Assembly (NCBI RefSeq): GCF_000002515.2
Contig: NC_006042.1
Coordinates: 1,488,001-1,552,000 of the forward strand
Length of the DNA stretch: 64,000 nt
Direction: 5' to 3'
Source of the DNA: Kluyveromyces lactis
Taxonomy: Eukaryota; Ascomycota; Saccharomycetes; Saccharomycetales; Saccharomycetaceae
Every line of letters begins with the position of its first letter. The first letter of the stretch is position 1. A program made the translations under genes and the position numbers. The notes beneath the pieces were generated by a model, which saw only the letters and a program-made list of their open reading frames with translations, was not told the DNA's origin and did no database searches. This document shows, piece by piece, positions 47,656 through 58,893 of this stretch.

Positions 47656-50124
47656 TTATATATTTCCTAAACCCTTAACGTCTTCTTTTTTGGCATCATT
47701 TTCTTCTTCGACAAAGATGCTGCCAAGTAGATCTATTTTGTCTTGTTGTTTACCTAGCTCGTTGAATGAAACGATCATCCCATCAAAGGCAAAACATAAT
47801 TCTCTGGCGTTCAACTTGATACTACGGTTGGTATTCGGGACCTTTGGGTATCTTTGTGAGAAATGCGTTAGCAAGAGTTTTCTTGCATTCATCGTGTTTG
47901 AAACTTTTATAGCCTCATTAATGGTACTATGTCTTTTTTTCATAGCTTCAACTTTTAATTCATTTTCCAAGGTTGCCTCATGAATCAATAGATCGGAGTT
48001 TTTACCTATTCCTCTTGCGAACTGATTGAAGTTCGGTCTTGTATCACCAGAGTATGAAAGTTTGAAGAGCTCTTTACTTCTTGCACTCAGGAAGAAAGAA
48101 ATGGAATTACAATATGCCCAATCGCAGTGTATTGCCGGACATGTTCTAAATGACATTAAGCGTAAGTTTTGCATCAACTTTTTGATCTTTGCGGTATCTT
48201 TGACAGCACTTTCTTCGTCATGTTCCAAATCCTTTCTTCCTTTTGTAGCATAAGTTCCATCGACATCCATGGATAATGGCTTTGTTTGCTTTCTGATATC
48301 GTCTCCTGCTTTTAGATGTTCGCAGCTTATGTACTCTATCCTTGAAAGTATAGCTGGATCTTCTAGACTAAACCATTCTCGAACAAATATGTTATACTGC
48401 CATGGCGTAATAACGTAAAGTTTATCGGCAGTGTGCTTGTTGTGTTTATACCATTCTTTAATGAGACTTGCTATACCCAAATGGTGATCAGCATGGAGAT
48501 GACTTAGATATATCAACTTTACATCTCTGAAAAGCTTCGGTACATCAATATCAGGTATGGTACGGTGAATGGTACCCAAAGTATTTTCCCCTGCATCGAG
48601 AAGGATAGAACGGTTCACAACAGTGCCATCGACTTCAGTATACGGTATCTTCACTAATGTTGAAATAACATTACGGTACTTAGATGGCAATGCACTACCA
48701 GTTCCAAGGGAAATTATTTCAATTTCATTCAATTTAGTTTTATTATCAAAGTTATTGACGTGTACTTGTTCATGTACGGTGCGTTCTAAAGACGAACCTT
48801 CAATGCATAATGGAACCACATGAGACTCATACAATTCATCAATCGTTGAGCTCTGCTTGGCTGTGGGCAACTGAGATTCATGTATGACCATATTTTCTTT
48901 ACCAACAGTGAAAGGTTCCAAGGCTATTCCTTTCATCTTCTCAAAGACATGCATATTCTCGTTTTTCACCAAACATGATGGCACATGTTCTTGTTGTTGA
49001 ACTAATGATGATCCTTCTGGTAGGTCTTTTGGGAAGCAGTGGAAAAACTCCCGGGAGTAAACTCTATCGGTAATGGGAATGTTATAACTTTCTACTTGCA
49101 ATGCTTTCAACTTTAAAGTTGCAATTGCTGCGCTTTCGTATGCTATGGTGTTTGGAGAAATTGAGGAATGAGATACATAATGCTGGATTTGATCATCGCT
49201 GAACGTATCAAAAAATTGGAATAAATCATCGGTGATGGTAACCTCATCGCCAAGGAAGTAGTAGATAGCTGACAATTGATCCGTAGGATAATTTTTAAAT
49301 TCATCAATGAATCGAGGAATGTATTTGTTTGATGGAATATCCAAGACCAAAACTTTCCCAAAGTTCCTAGTTTCACTCAACACCTGATCGGAGTTGATTA
49401 CAGTGCCATCTTCTAAAGTGATACTATTACCCTTAGCCAACTCGGCATAAAGTCTACCTTTAGGTACCCCCAATCTTTTAGCTTCTTCCACGTTGAACTT
49501 ACCTCTAACAGCTGGGAAGGTAAGCTCGTAAGACGTCGTCAGATTCTTGGCTCCAATGGCTTCAGGCGGTATATCAACATTTAACGTGCTATTTGCAGAA
49601 GGATCCTGTTCATCTGTGGGATTTACTTCAGGGAACATACGAGCGATGATATTCTTCAAGCCATTAGTAAAACCGAGCGACTGATGTTGTTGTACACATT
49701 GATCTACATTTGCACTATTGCTAATGACGATTGATTTTACAGTAATAGTAGAGTCCTGATAACATTCCGAATTTTTCAACGTGGAAACCTTTAAATCCAA
49801 ACCGAACCTGAACACAAAATATCTCCAAGTACTAACCACGTAATCCAAGATATTAGATCCATAAAAAATGCTTATATCTTTTTTCCCCTGATCACTAGCA
49901 GTCAAGATTAACCCTGGTAACCCACCGATGCAGGAATAATCCATCTCACCTGTTAAAAATATTCCGTTCAATTTCCCGAACTTAACCTTTGACTCATTAC
50001 AGGCTCTTTGAGAACCTTCTCCTATCTTACCGAAGAAGTATTTATCACCATGATCAGACTGAAGCAGTAGCAATGGCTGCTTAGTATCCAAACAGGGATG
50101 TGTAATTGGAATCAACTGGTACAT
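47656..50124 (-). CDS. TRZ1: tRNA 3' endonuclease RNase Z, long form
   Basis: 822 aa from the ATG at 50124 (S. cerevisiae Trz1 is 838 and begins at the matching ITHPxxDTK segment). It cuts 3' trailers from pre-tRNAs in nucleus and mitochondria. The N-terminal half is the degenerate beta-lactamase domain with KFGKLNGIFLTGEMDYS and GGLPGLILTASDQGK. The C-terminal half is catalytic: SLGTGSALPSKYRNV, then SHLHADHHLGI (zinc ligands from His542 to His547), SGDTRPN, LIHEATLE and LLTHFSQRYPK. All metal ligands appear present. The same frame stays open for about 79 codons upstream without an ATG; see findings. YKR079C. Confidence 0.95.
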   Translation of the reverse strand: MYQLIPITHPCLDTKQPLLLLQSDHGDKYFFGKIGEGSQRACNESKVKFGKLNGIFLTGEMDYSCIGGLPGLILTASDQGKKDISIFYGSNILDYVVSTWRYFVFRFGLDLKVSTLKNSECYQDSTITVKSIVISNSANVDQCVQQHQSLGFTNGLKNIIARMFPEVNPTDEQDPSANSTLNVDIPPEAIGAKNLTTSYELTFPAVRGKFNVEEAKRLGVPKGRLYAELAKGNSITLEDGTVINSDQVLSETRNFGKVLVLDIPSNKYIPRFIDEFKNYPTDQLSAIYYFLGDEVTITDDLFQFFDTFSDDQIQHYVSHSSISPNTIAYESAAIATLKLKALQVESYNIPITDRVYSREFFHCFPKDLPEGSSLVQQQEHVPSCLVKNENMHVFEKMKGIALEPFTVGKENMVIHESQLPTAKQSSTIDELYESHVVPLCIEGSSLERTVHEQVHVNNFDNKTKLNEIEIISLGTGSALPSKYRNVISTLVKIPYTEVDGTVVNRSILLDAGENTLGTIHRTIPDIDVPKLFRDVKLIYLSHLHADHHLGIASLIKEWYKHNKHTADKLYVITPWQYNIFVREWFSLEDPAILSRIEYISCEHLKAGDDIRKQTKPLSMDVDGTYATKGRKDLEHDEESAVKDTAKIKKLMQNLRLMSFRTCPAIHCDWAYCNSISFFLSARSKELFKLSYSGDTRPNFNQFARGIGKNSDLLIHEATLENELKVEAMKKRHSTINEAIKVSNTMNARKLLLTHFSQRYPKVPNTNRSIKLNARELCFAFDGMIVSFNELGKQQDKIDLLGSIFVEEENDAKKEDVKGLGNI

Positions 50125-50586
50125 TGTATTTAATCTTTGTTGGGATGGTCTGGATGATCTCTTCTTGACTGAGGATTCAAGAAACCGTCTGGTCACTAGT
50201 GCACTGGTAGAAAAACTCAAGTAACGCAACTTGGGAAACAATATGAAACCGCAGGGTTCTAAAAGGATCCAATGAAGTAAAAAAAATATAAACAGCAGAA
50301 GCAGATGCTGTAGGGCCAGTAAACTCAAACCTAGCCTAATAGTATTCTGTTGATGCGAAGTTTACGGTGTGAAAGAAACTCAGGAAAAAAAAAAGTATAC
50401 GGATATCCGGTCGCTATAAACACCAACAGGTTGAATAATAACACCCTTTTATCCCAGTGATGATATCTCATATTTCACCTCATGTCATGTCATCTCATCG
50501 CATCACTACTTCTCACTTTAAACAACTTCACTACAAAAAATAATACATGGAACTGAATTAGATTTTTCATAAAAACAGACAATTTC
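50125..50586. other. TRZ1 5' region up to solo LTR
   Basis: The first 240 bp (to about 50361) are open in the TRZ1 frame and code a possible presequence. No ATG occurs in any minus-strand frame from 50125 to about 50468. A PAC box lies at 50494-50501. Confidence 0.5.
50494..50501. promoter_or_regulatory. PAC box upstream of TRZ1
   Basis: CTCATCGC (complement GCGATGAG), the ribosome-biogenesis PAC element, 370 bp upstream of the TRZ1 ATG and about 130 bp upstream of the open 5' extension. Confidence 0.5.
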
Positions 50587-50873
50587 TGTTGATGAATCTG
50601 ATATTTCCAGTCACGTGTTGTTAAATTAAAATCTTTGGTATCTGGTGAATCCATAGTGTTTATTAGCTATATATCTAGTAATGTATGTTGATGCACCTGG
50701 TGATCTGTCATGACTGTGTTGATCGTCTTTGTCCAGATCTAATACCTCCTTATATAATAACTCAGATTGGTTAATGATGTTTCAACTAGAAACAATCCTT
50801 ATGTATCATCTTGATACTTAACCGCCTATTACATTGGTAGTTACCCGATCATAGTTTATGATCCGTTTCAATA
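50587..50873 (-). mobile_element. solo LTR of a Ty-type retrotransposon (copy B)
   Basis: 287 bp, the same length as copy A at 27364-27650 and about 90% similar over its full length in inverted orientation, with CAACA/TGTTG-type ends. It shares the TATATAAGG box, the inner dyad GATCATAAACTATGATC, and the ATG-started frame that opens near the 3' end as Gag does in Ty1/Ty2. Target duplications are no longer clean. There is no internal region, so it is an old solo LTR. Its nearer end is 49 bp upstream of tRNA-Gly. Confidence 0.85.
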
Positions 50874-50922
50874 ATTCTGCTTTGATAAAGGATTTCAACC
50901 TTGGCAAAACCAACTATAGAAC

Positions 50923-50993
50923 GCGCTAGTGGTTTAGTGGTAAAATCTCAGTTTCCCATACTGAGGCCCCGGGTTCGATTCCCGGCTGGCGCA
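50923..50993 (+). tRNA. tRNA-Gly(CCC)
   Basis: Cloverleaf without intron: acceptor GCGCTAG/CTGGCGC, D arm region GTTTAGTGGTAAAAT, anticodon stem TCAGT/ACTGA with loop TTCCCAT (anticodon CCC), T arm CCGGG-TTCGATT-CCCGG, discriminator A. A T-rich stretch follows at once (TTTTCTTCTTCCTTTTT) and can end Pol III transcription. The closing T5-G68 acceptor pair is a wobble. Confidence 0.96.
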
Positions 50994-51611
50994 TTTTCTT
51001 CTTCCTTTTTGTTATCTATTACATAAAGCACATCTCTTATACCACAATACAAATTCTGGAACCATACTATGCAATTACAAGCCATGTTACCTTTTTTTTG
51101 TCTTCCTATAACTTCAAACGAATTAGTGGTTTCTCTATTATGCACCCTTGTTTCCCCATACAGAAGAACCCTTTATCTTATCAGCCGTTTCACTTTTCCC
51201 TTATCGGAGATCTTACTTCCACAATGGTTTGTTTAAAGTTTCCATAGAATATCACTGAAGCCTGCTGAAAATGACGAAATGTGAAAAAAATTCCTGGGCC
51301 GCATATATAAAAGGGTGATACTTTTGCATTTGAAGGAAGCAACTCTTCCATCAACTTACCCCTTTATTATCCGATACATGTGTACCGAACAATTGTGAAC
51401 CAGCTCTATCAAGGGTGTAATTGGGTGCGTGTGCTATAGACTTATTATACTTTTAGGTTACTTGCTTACGGCAATTTGTTATTGCATTCTTGACATAATA
51501 AACTTTTAATTTAAAAGTTATAGAAGTAAAAATAGTCCATATACTTCTCTGCGACATCTTAGACCTACAGCTCGTATATTTATTAGTATCTGTTGGAAAC
51601 TAAGAAACGAA
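50994..51611. other. intergenic region tRNA-Gly to lipase
   Basis: Promoter of the DUF676 gene; CATATATAAAAGGG near 51302-51315 is a good TATA candidate about 300 bp upstream of its ATG. Nothing else seen. Confidence 0.45.
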
Positions 51612-53207
51612 ATGCCACAAGCTGATGGGTCTCTCGAGAATAAAGGTGCAAAGATTCATTTAGTTGTTTTGGTCCATGGATTGTGGGGTAACCGGTCTCA
51701 TATGAATGAGATATGTAACTATTTGTTATCGTTGAATGATTCCAGCGCTGGCCACAAATCTCTTAATGAGATGATAGTTGTTCATCAAACTCATCTGAAC
51801 GAGGGTTATAAGACTTACGACGGAATCGATGTTTGTGGTATAAGAGTCTCTAAAGAGATCAAGGATCAGATTAACCATTACGGAAGCGATCATGTAGTGA
51901 AATTTTCGTTAATTGGGTATTCTCTAGGTGGGTTAATCTGTAGATATGCGTTGGGTGTTTTGTACCAGGCGCAGACGTTCAAGAAGAACGATATAGAGCT
52001 TGTCAATTTCATCACTTTTTGCACCCCTCATGTTGGGGTCTTAGCTCCCGGTAATAACGTAGCAGTGAACCTATTTAACATTATCGTTCCATTAGTGTTG
52101 GGGAATAGTGGGAAACAGATGTTCTTAAAAGATAAATATAATGGTTATCCTTTGTTATACGTGATGAGTTCACCAAGTTCGGTATTTTATAAAGCGCTGA
52201 AACAATTCAAATACAGAGCCTTATATGCAAATATTATTAACGACAAGAGAACCGCGTGGTGGACTTCGGGTATCTCAAAAAATGACCCATTCTTCGATGT
52301 CAATGAAAGGAACGGCCTTGGAAGGTTCCAATTTGTTCAAGGATATGAGCCCGTGATCTTGAATCATAACTCACCTTTGTTCATCGCACCTGTTGCCGAT
52401 GAAATGGATTCATCTTATGACGAATTGGAAGAGTTACGAAAGGAAAACGAAATAGATCCACAGGACTATTATTTCTTGAATTACTGGTTCAGTAAGATGT
52501 TACGGTGGATTGCTGTCTTTATTAACTTAATCATCATTACCCCACTTTGGTTTATCTGGTTTATCATATCTGGTATAATGGAAACTTGTAAATCTACCGT
52601 TAGGGCCACTACATTTGCAAGGAAATATTCCATGTATTTTATAACCGAAGTGCTTGATATTTCAACCGACAGGACTGAGTCCAACGACGATACGTTTTCC
52701 ATATCATCACCCACTTTGTTTGAGCCAGCCGAAAGTAACTACGAACTTCGAATCGAACACTCTTTGACCGATCAGAGAGATAATTTAATTGAAAGTTTGT
52801 TCGACGCAATTGAAAGGAAAGAAACGCGAACTGCAACGGTAGAAAACATCAACGATAAGGATAGCATCTATGAACATGATCCGAAAGTAGACGTGACAAT
52901 AAGGGAGTTGGAACAGTATTCAGTAGAAGAGCTCATCTCGATGAAAAAACCAAACGTTTCCAGTGATAATTTCAACGATGAGGGCGAGCTGTTCAAATTG
53001 CTTTCAAACTTTAGCTTGAACATCAGCAAGAACCAATTGGATATTATCGAATCCTTGAATAAACTCTCTTGGTCCAAATTCCCTATCTATATTCGCAAAA
53101 CACCAAGCACACACGCTGCATCGATTATCAGACATGCTGACCCTAATTTTGTCGAGGGTCATATAGTTTTGCAACATTTCGTGGACAATGTATTTCAACT
53201 TGCATAA
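51612..53207 (+). CDS. second DUF676 serine lipase (ROG1/YDL109C/LPL1 family)
   Basis: 531 aa from the ATG at 51612. It shares with LPL1 the oxyanion block HLVVLVHGLWGNRSHMNEI (His22) and the nucleophile elbow SLIGYSLGGLICRYA (Ser104). It also keeps the block FVQGYEP and a C-terminal SKFPIYIRKTPSTHAASIIRH, which holds the probable catalytic His. A long hydrophobic stretch near residues 296-325 (IAVFINLIIITPLWFIWFII) suggests membrane or lipid-droplet anchoring. An acidic insert of about 120 residues sets it apart from LPL1. It is probably the ortholog of YDL109C, but synteny does not prove this. Convergent with TCA17, 45 bp apart. Confidence 0.88.
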   Translation: MPQADGSLENKGAKIHLVVLVHGLWGNRSHMNEICNYLLSLNDSSAGHKSLNEMIVVHQTHLNEGYKTYDGIDVCGIRVSKEIKDQINHYGSDHVVKFSLIGYSLGGLICRYALGVLYQAQTFKKNDIELVNFITFCTPHVGVLAPGNNVAVNLFNIIVPLVLGNSGKQMFLKDKYNGYPLLYVMSSPSSVFYKALKQFKYRALYANIINDKRTAWWTSGISKNDPFFDVNERNGLGRFQFVQGYEPVILNHNSPLFIAPVADEMDSSYDELEELRKENEIDPQDYYFLNYWFSKMLRWIAVFINLIIITPLWFIWFIISGIMETCKSTVRATTFARKYSMYFITEVLDISTDRTESNDDTFSISSPTLFEPAESNYELRIEHSLTDQRDNLIESLFDAIERKETRTATVENINDKDSIYEHDPKVDVTIRELEQYSVEELISMKKPNVSSDNFNDEGELFKLLSNFSLNISKNQLDIIESLNKLSWSKFPIYIRKTPSTHAASIIRHADPNFVEGHIVLQHFVDNVFQLA

Positions 53208-53252
53208 TAGTGATAATCACTGGCTTTGATAGATAAATGAAAAAAAAAAACA

Positions 53253-53663
53253 CTAATCCAACTGTAACGTATCTAACTTGTGTCTAATTTGATTTATCCA
53301 GTCATCATTGAAAGGATTTATCACACTTTTCAAATAATATAATTTGACTTTCTGGAAGAAGGGTACGATAGCATCATCCTCGCGCATATTGAAACCAATT
53401 ACAATCTTCAGACCCTTTTGGCCCAAATATTCCCCATAGACAACGATCTCGTGCATTTCAAACAAGTAGAACGGTGGGGCGTCCATGTTACCTTTTGTTG
53501 TCTCGCCGAAATAGTCTAATGCCAAATTTGATAAGACATTGTATTTGATCTCAAGCTGAGATGATTCTGTATCCATTGCATGCACAAGTAAAGGTCTATC
53601 ATTTTTGTCTAAGAGAGATACGAATAGCGTTTTCAGCATCTTATCTGCCGTCGAGGTTGTCAT
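53253..53663 (-). CDS. TCA17: TRAPP-associated sedlin-like protein Tca17
   Basis: 136 aa from the ATG at 53663; the frame runs on 13 codons to a GTG, and an ATG at 53639 (MLKTLFVSLLDKNDRPLLVH) is an alternative start. S. cerevisiae Tca17 (YEL048C) is about 152 aa and is a TRAPPC2L/sedlin-fold protein that promotes TRAPPII assembly. The longin-type start FVSLLDKNDRPLLVHAM, the LSNLALDYF helix and the conserved FYLFEMHEIVVYGEYLGQKG strand pair are visible. It stands next to FRD1 and GLY1, as in S. cerevisiae. Confidence 0.9.
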   Translation of the reverse strand: MTTSTADKMLKTLFVSLLDKNDRPLLVHAMDTESSQLEIKYNVLSNLALDYFGETTKGNMDAPPFYLFEMHEIVVYGEYLGQKGLKIVIGFNMREDDAIVPFFQKVKLYYLKSVINPFNDDWINQIRHKLDTLQLD

Positions 53664-53958
53664 ATCTGTCAAGTTGTATCTCCCCGGTAAACTAGCGTCC
53701 ACTTTACTTATTATTCTTTTGTCCTAGTATCTTTCTGTGAAGTGAAGCTAGCATTATTATACTTCATTTTCAGATCTTTCATCGTTCAGTTCTTTAGCCA
53801 TTTCATTAAAATTCATACATGCACATACATACATACATATATTTGATACAGAGGAAGATATACAACGTATCATAGTAAGTTCTGGTTATCTATAAACCAC
53901 GGGTAGTTGTTGAAGATCTCCTTCATTGCGAGACTCATTTTCTGCAGTCGCCAAACAT

Positions 53959-55422
<1,464 letters not shown>

Positions 55423-56838
55423 TTAAAAATATACCCTGCTTATCATCGCTGATCAAATGTGAACGGACTCATGCTGAAATCTCGCTGATACCACTTTTTA
55501 TACTTCAGAACCCTTTTTTTTTTCCTAACAGGTGAAAATGGCAGACAACAGCTGATCCAAGAAAAAAGAACGATACCACTGAACGGCTGAAACGACAAAA
55601 CGTTCCATTGCTCCCTATGCATGTCTCAGAGATTCCAGTATTTCATGATGATGACACATGAAATGACACCCGAGTTCACATTTTCTGAATGTAAAATATA
55701 TTTCAGTTGAAGTGAAGTCTATATATTTGGATATACTTTACAAAGGAGTTTACGCTGTGTAGAAACCATTAGTGTTCGACTCATTTAAGTCAATAACTGT
55801 GGTCGATGGCGACTTAAAGCCGTATGTAGTCAATCTCCCAAACATTAGAAAGAGCAAAGTTGAATGAGGAGAAAGTGAGGCATTGAAAATGTGCCTTTTT
55901 GAGCTTTTTCGAATGAAAACTATGCGAGTCGTTTGCAAAACGTATCTGCACATATTCTATAACTTCATTCGAACAAAGCGATACTTGCTTTTCGTATTGT
56001 CACCAACCTCATATATAGAGCCAACTTCTTCGAAGTATAAGTGAGGTAAGAGAGAAATAATGAAACCAAACGAACCAAACATATCAGTCGATTCCAAGGA
56101 TGCTGATCTCATTGCTTCTGAATTACAAAAACAGAATGCTAGAGTGTTGTACATCTCTGAAACCACCTTTGTCCCTCTGCAATAGGGTAGTCCAAGCGCT
56201 GCTTGTACCAATGGTCCTCAAATGTATATGTTAGATAGATTAATATCTGTGAATCATTCCATTTGAATAATAAAATACGATAACAACCATAGGAAGTTAG
56301 ATCATAAGAGAAAAATATGGATTTTTAAACGGAATCCAAGACTCGCTAGTGACCCAGCCATGTAGGAAGTACAAAACGATGACATTGTACTGATCAATAG
56401 CACGTGTAGTCTTGGATGTTGAACCACCGACTTGAAATACACAAAGTATTTCAAAAGTGCTCTTTCTTGTCAAGAAACGAATGAGACAGCAAAGGTGCCA
56501 CATTCGCATGGTGATGTTGTCAGAATAGTTCAACCTCATTGGAGAATGCAATTCCAATAGTAAAGTAACGCTTATTTTCTTCAATAAGAGAAGAAAGTAT
56601 TACTGTTTGTCCGTGTATCCAATTAGCATACGTCCTTTATTGAAAAAAGAGGCATCTTCTCAAGAATTTCTCAGTGAAATCACGAGCAGCCGCTTCAGGA
56701 CATTTGTCTACCCTTCATATGGTAGAAGAAACATTTAAATTTAATCCGATAATGCCAATAATGTGTGTAATTAATAGTGCGTGTAACAATTAAAAGAATG
56801 ATATGCAAACCATAACGCGTGAAAGCCAGTAAGTACAA
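55423..56838. other. intergenic region FRD1-GLY1
   Basis: 1.4 kb upstream of FRD1 and downstream of GLY1. It contains a possible 41-aa small ORF (56060-56185, plus strand). Minus-strand frames at 55957-56211 and 56297-56584 lack coding character. A CACGTG lies near 56401. Confidence 0.4.
56060..56185 (+). CDS. possible 41-aa small ORF
   Basis: ATG with a favourable A-rich context (GAGAAATAATG) opens 41 codons ending in TAG. The peptide begins MKPNEPNISVDSKDADLIAS, is balanced in charge and has a helix-prone middle, unlike most random AT-rich frames. I know no homolog, and it could be chance. It lies alone between FRD1 and GLY1. Confidence 0.25.
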   Translation: MKPNEPNISVDSKDADLIASELQKQNARVLYISETTFVPLQ

Positions 56839-58026
56839 TCAGTACTTGTAAGTCTTGATATCACTGATAGGGTTACCATGGATATCAAAATCAGTAGATT
56901 CACTACGGTAGATTTTTGTTGGACCGTTAGTGTCGAATGGGTTTTCCTTTGCGTATTGGAAAGTTTCCAAGACAGCAGACTTAACATTTTCCAAAGTTTC
57001 TCTGGTGACTTGGTAGTGGAAAGAAACTCTACCACCCATCAATTTGACCCCATATTTCAAACCTTTCTTGACAAGAACGTCTGGGTTCATCTTTGCCTTT
57101 TGCAAGTCCAAGAAGACGAAGTTGGTGTCAGCTGGAGACTCCAATGGAATACCGTTATCTTTACAGAATTTAGCCAATTCGTGGGCCAACTGGTGAGAGT
57201 ATCCCATCTTAGTCTTCCAGTCACCGTTCACAGCGCAAAGTGCCATTCTGCACATAATACCTGATTGTCTAACACCACCACCTTGTTGTTTTCTGAAATG
57301 GTTACATTTCTTGACAAACTTGTTGCTACCAACAAGAACAGACCCCATTGGAGCACCCATGGACTTAGATAGACAAATGGAGATAGAGTCGAAAATTTCA
57401 CCGTACTGTTTCAAAGAGACACCGGATTCGACAACTGCGTTCCAAATTCTAGCACCGTCACAGTGTAATTTGATATCGTTTTCCAAACACCACCCTTTGA
57501 TACGGATCAATTCTTCCAATGGGTAAACGATACCGTGCAAAGTGTTTTCCAACGATAACACTCTTGTTGGCGCACCGTGAATATCCCCGTCGTCCGGGAT
57601 GTAATGAGCCTTGATATCTTCCAAAGTCATATAATCACCGTTAGATGGGATCACCGGAGTGACCATCGCTTGAGACAAGATTGCCAACCCAGCTGCTTCA
57701 TGAGTATAAACATGAGCTCTGTAATCACACAAGATAGAGTATGGAGGTTGGAATAGATGCGTTCTCAAACCAATTTGGTTCGATAAAGTACCAGAGACAC
57801 AGAATAACCCGGCTTCTTTACCAGCTAAACGAGCTACGACGGTTTCTAGCTCAATGGTGTCGACGTCTTCGTTATAGACTGCATCACCGATGGAAGCATT
57901 GAAAGCAGCTTCCAACATTTCCTTAGTTGGAGTGGTGAAAGTATCAGACCGAAGGTCATTGGCAGCTGAGGTGTAAGCTGGCTCTGAAGGAGCAGCAGCA
58001 GTAGATTTCTTATCAGAAGCAGTCAT
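56839..58026 (-). CDS. GLY1: low-specificity L-threonine aldolase
   Basis: 395 aa; S. cerevisiae Gly1 is 387. A PLP enzyme that splits threonine (and allo-threonine) to glycine and acetaldehyde, the main glycine source in yeasts on glucose. Motifs: NDLRSDTFTTPTKEMLEA at the start, SGTLSNQIGLRTHL, CDYRAHVYTHEAAG, LENTLHG and CDGARIWNA, and the PLP lysine in SICLSKSMGAPMGSVLVG (Lys221). RKQQGGGVRQSG is the usual Arg-bearing loop. Codon use is moderately biased. YEL046C. Confidence 0.96.
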   Translation of the reverse strand: MTASDKKSTAAAPSEPAYTSAANDLRSDTFTTPTKEMLEAAFNASIGDAVYNEDVDTIELETVVARLAGKEAGLFCVSGTLSNQIGLRTHLFQPPYSILCDYRAHVYTHEAAGLAILSQAMVTPVIPSNGDYMTLEDIKAHYIPDDGDIHGAPTRVLSLENTLHGIVYPLEELIRIKGWCLENDIKLHCDGARIWNAVVESGVSLKQYGEIFDSISICLSKSMGAPMGSVLVGSNKFVKKCNHFRKQQGGGVRQSGIMCRMALCAVNGDWKTKMGYSHQLAHELAKFCKDNGIPLESPADTNFVFLDLQKAKMNPDVLVKKGLKYGVKLMGGRVSFHYQVTRETLENVKSAVLETFQYAKENPFDTNGPTKIYRSESTDFDIHGNPISDIKTYKY

Positions 58027-58715
58027 TTATGTTGAATTGATGTGATTTAGTTTTATTGGAGGGGTTGAACCTAAAATAAAATGGAACTGGTAATGTTGTT
58101 GTGGATTCACTTAAGTCAATAAAGTATATTATATATAAACAAAGTGACTAAATACAAAATATAACCCGTTAGGTTTGATCCTTTGCTATATATGATTTTT
58201 ATATACTGCTCTCACCATTTATAATCAAACAATATTTATCACTCAAACTGCCGATGAGTAACTCGACCTGAAATATTTCACTGCTTCAACTTTTTCCAGC
58301 ATTGAGGCAACAAACAGAAAAAACAAAAAAAGGAAGAAGAGCAAGAGCCAGTAGCCAAAAACCCTTGGCCGGGTTAACCGAGCAGAATGCCCTAGAGCAG
58401 TTTACACTGGTAGTGGTGGGAAATGCTTATTGAAAAATTGTCAAGAAACCATTGGCTACTTTCATTCACTTCAGCAACTGAAAAGTCAATAAGAAAGAAA
58501 AAAAAGCCTCTTGCCTGGCTCCAGCCTAACTCAGAGAATTCCCTCTAGGTTATAAGGTTTAGACAGGTGCATTTTTCCATTTCTGTCGCTAATCCTTGCC
58601 GAGAGAGAAACCTGGCGAAAATTTCCTACGGTCCCAGTCTCGCCCTAGCAGTGACTTATAGGCGGTTCCTGTGCAGTGTCATGTTTTTCAGGGTACATAA
58701 GGTGGTGCGTAACAG

Positions 58716-58723
58716 CCGGGTAA
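58716..58723 (-). promoter_or_regulatory. Reb1 core site
   Basis: CCGGGTAA, complement TTACCCGG, the Reb1 general regulatory factor core. About 470 bp upstream of IES6 and 690 bp upstream of GLY1. Confidence 0.45.
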
Positions 58724-58863
58724 GAGATGAAAAAGAAAGGAAAAGTGACCAAGTGAGCATATGTTGTTTCTTTTGTCTTTGTCCTTTGATTTCTTTTTCT
58801 CTATTCTATGAAGGTGAAAGAGCATGTGGCTGAATAAGTGAGTAAGTTAGTTAAGGTTCGCGT

Positions 58864-58893
58864 ACGGTAATTTCCTAAATAGGAAATTACCGT
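58864..58893. promoter_or_regulatory. Mcm1 (MADS-box) palindromic site
   Basis: Perfect 14-bp arms, ACGGTAATTTCCTA and TAGGAAATTACCGT, with a 2-nt spacer. The centre CCTAAATAGG is a CArG box, and TTTCCTAAATAGGAAA is one base from the classical P-box bound by Mcm1 homodimers. About 300 bp upstream of IES6. Confidence 0.7.
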
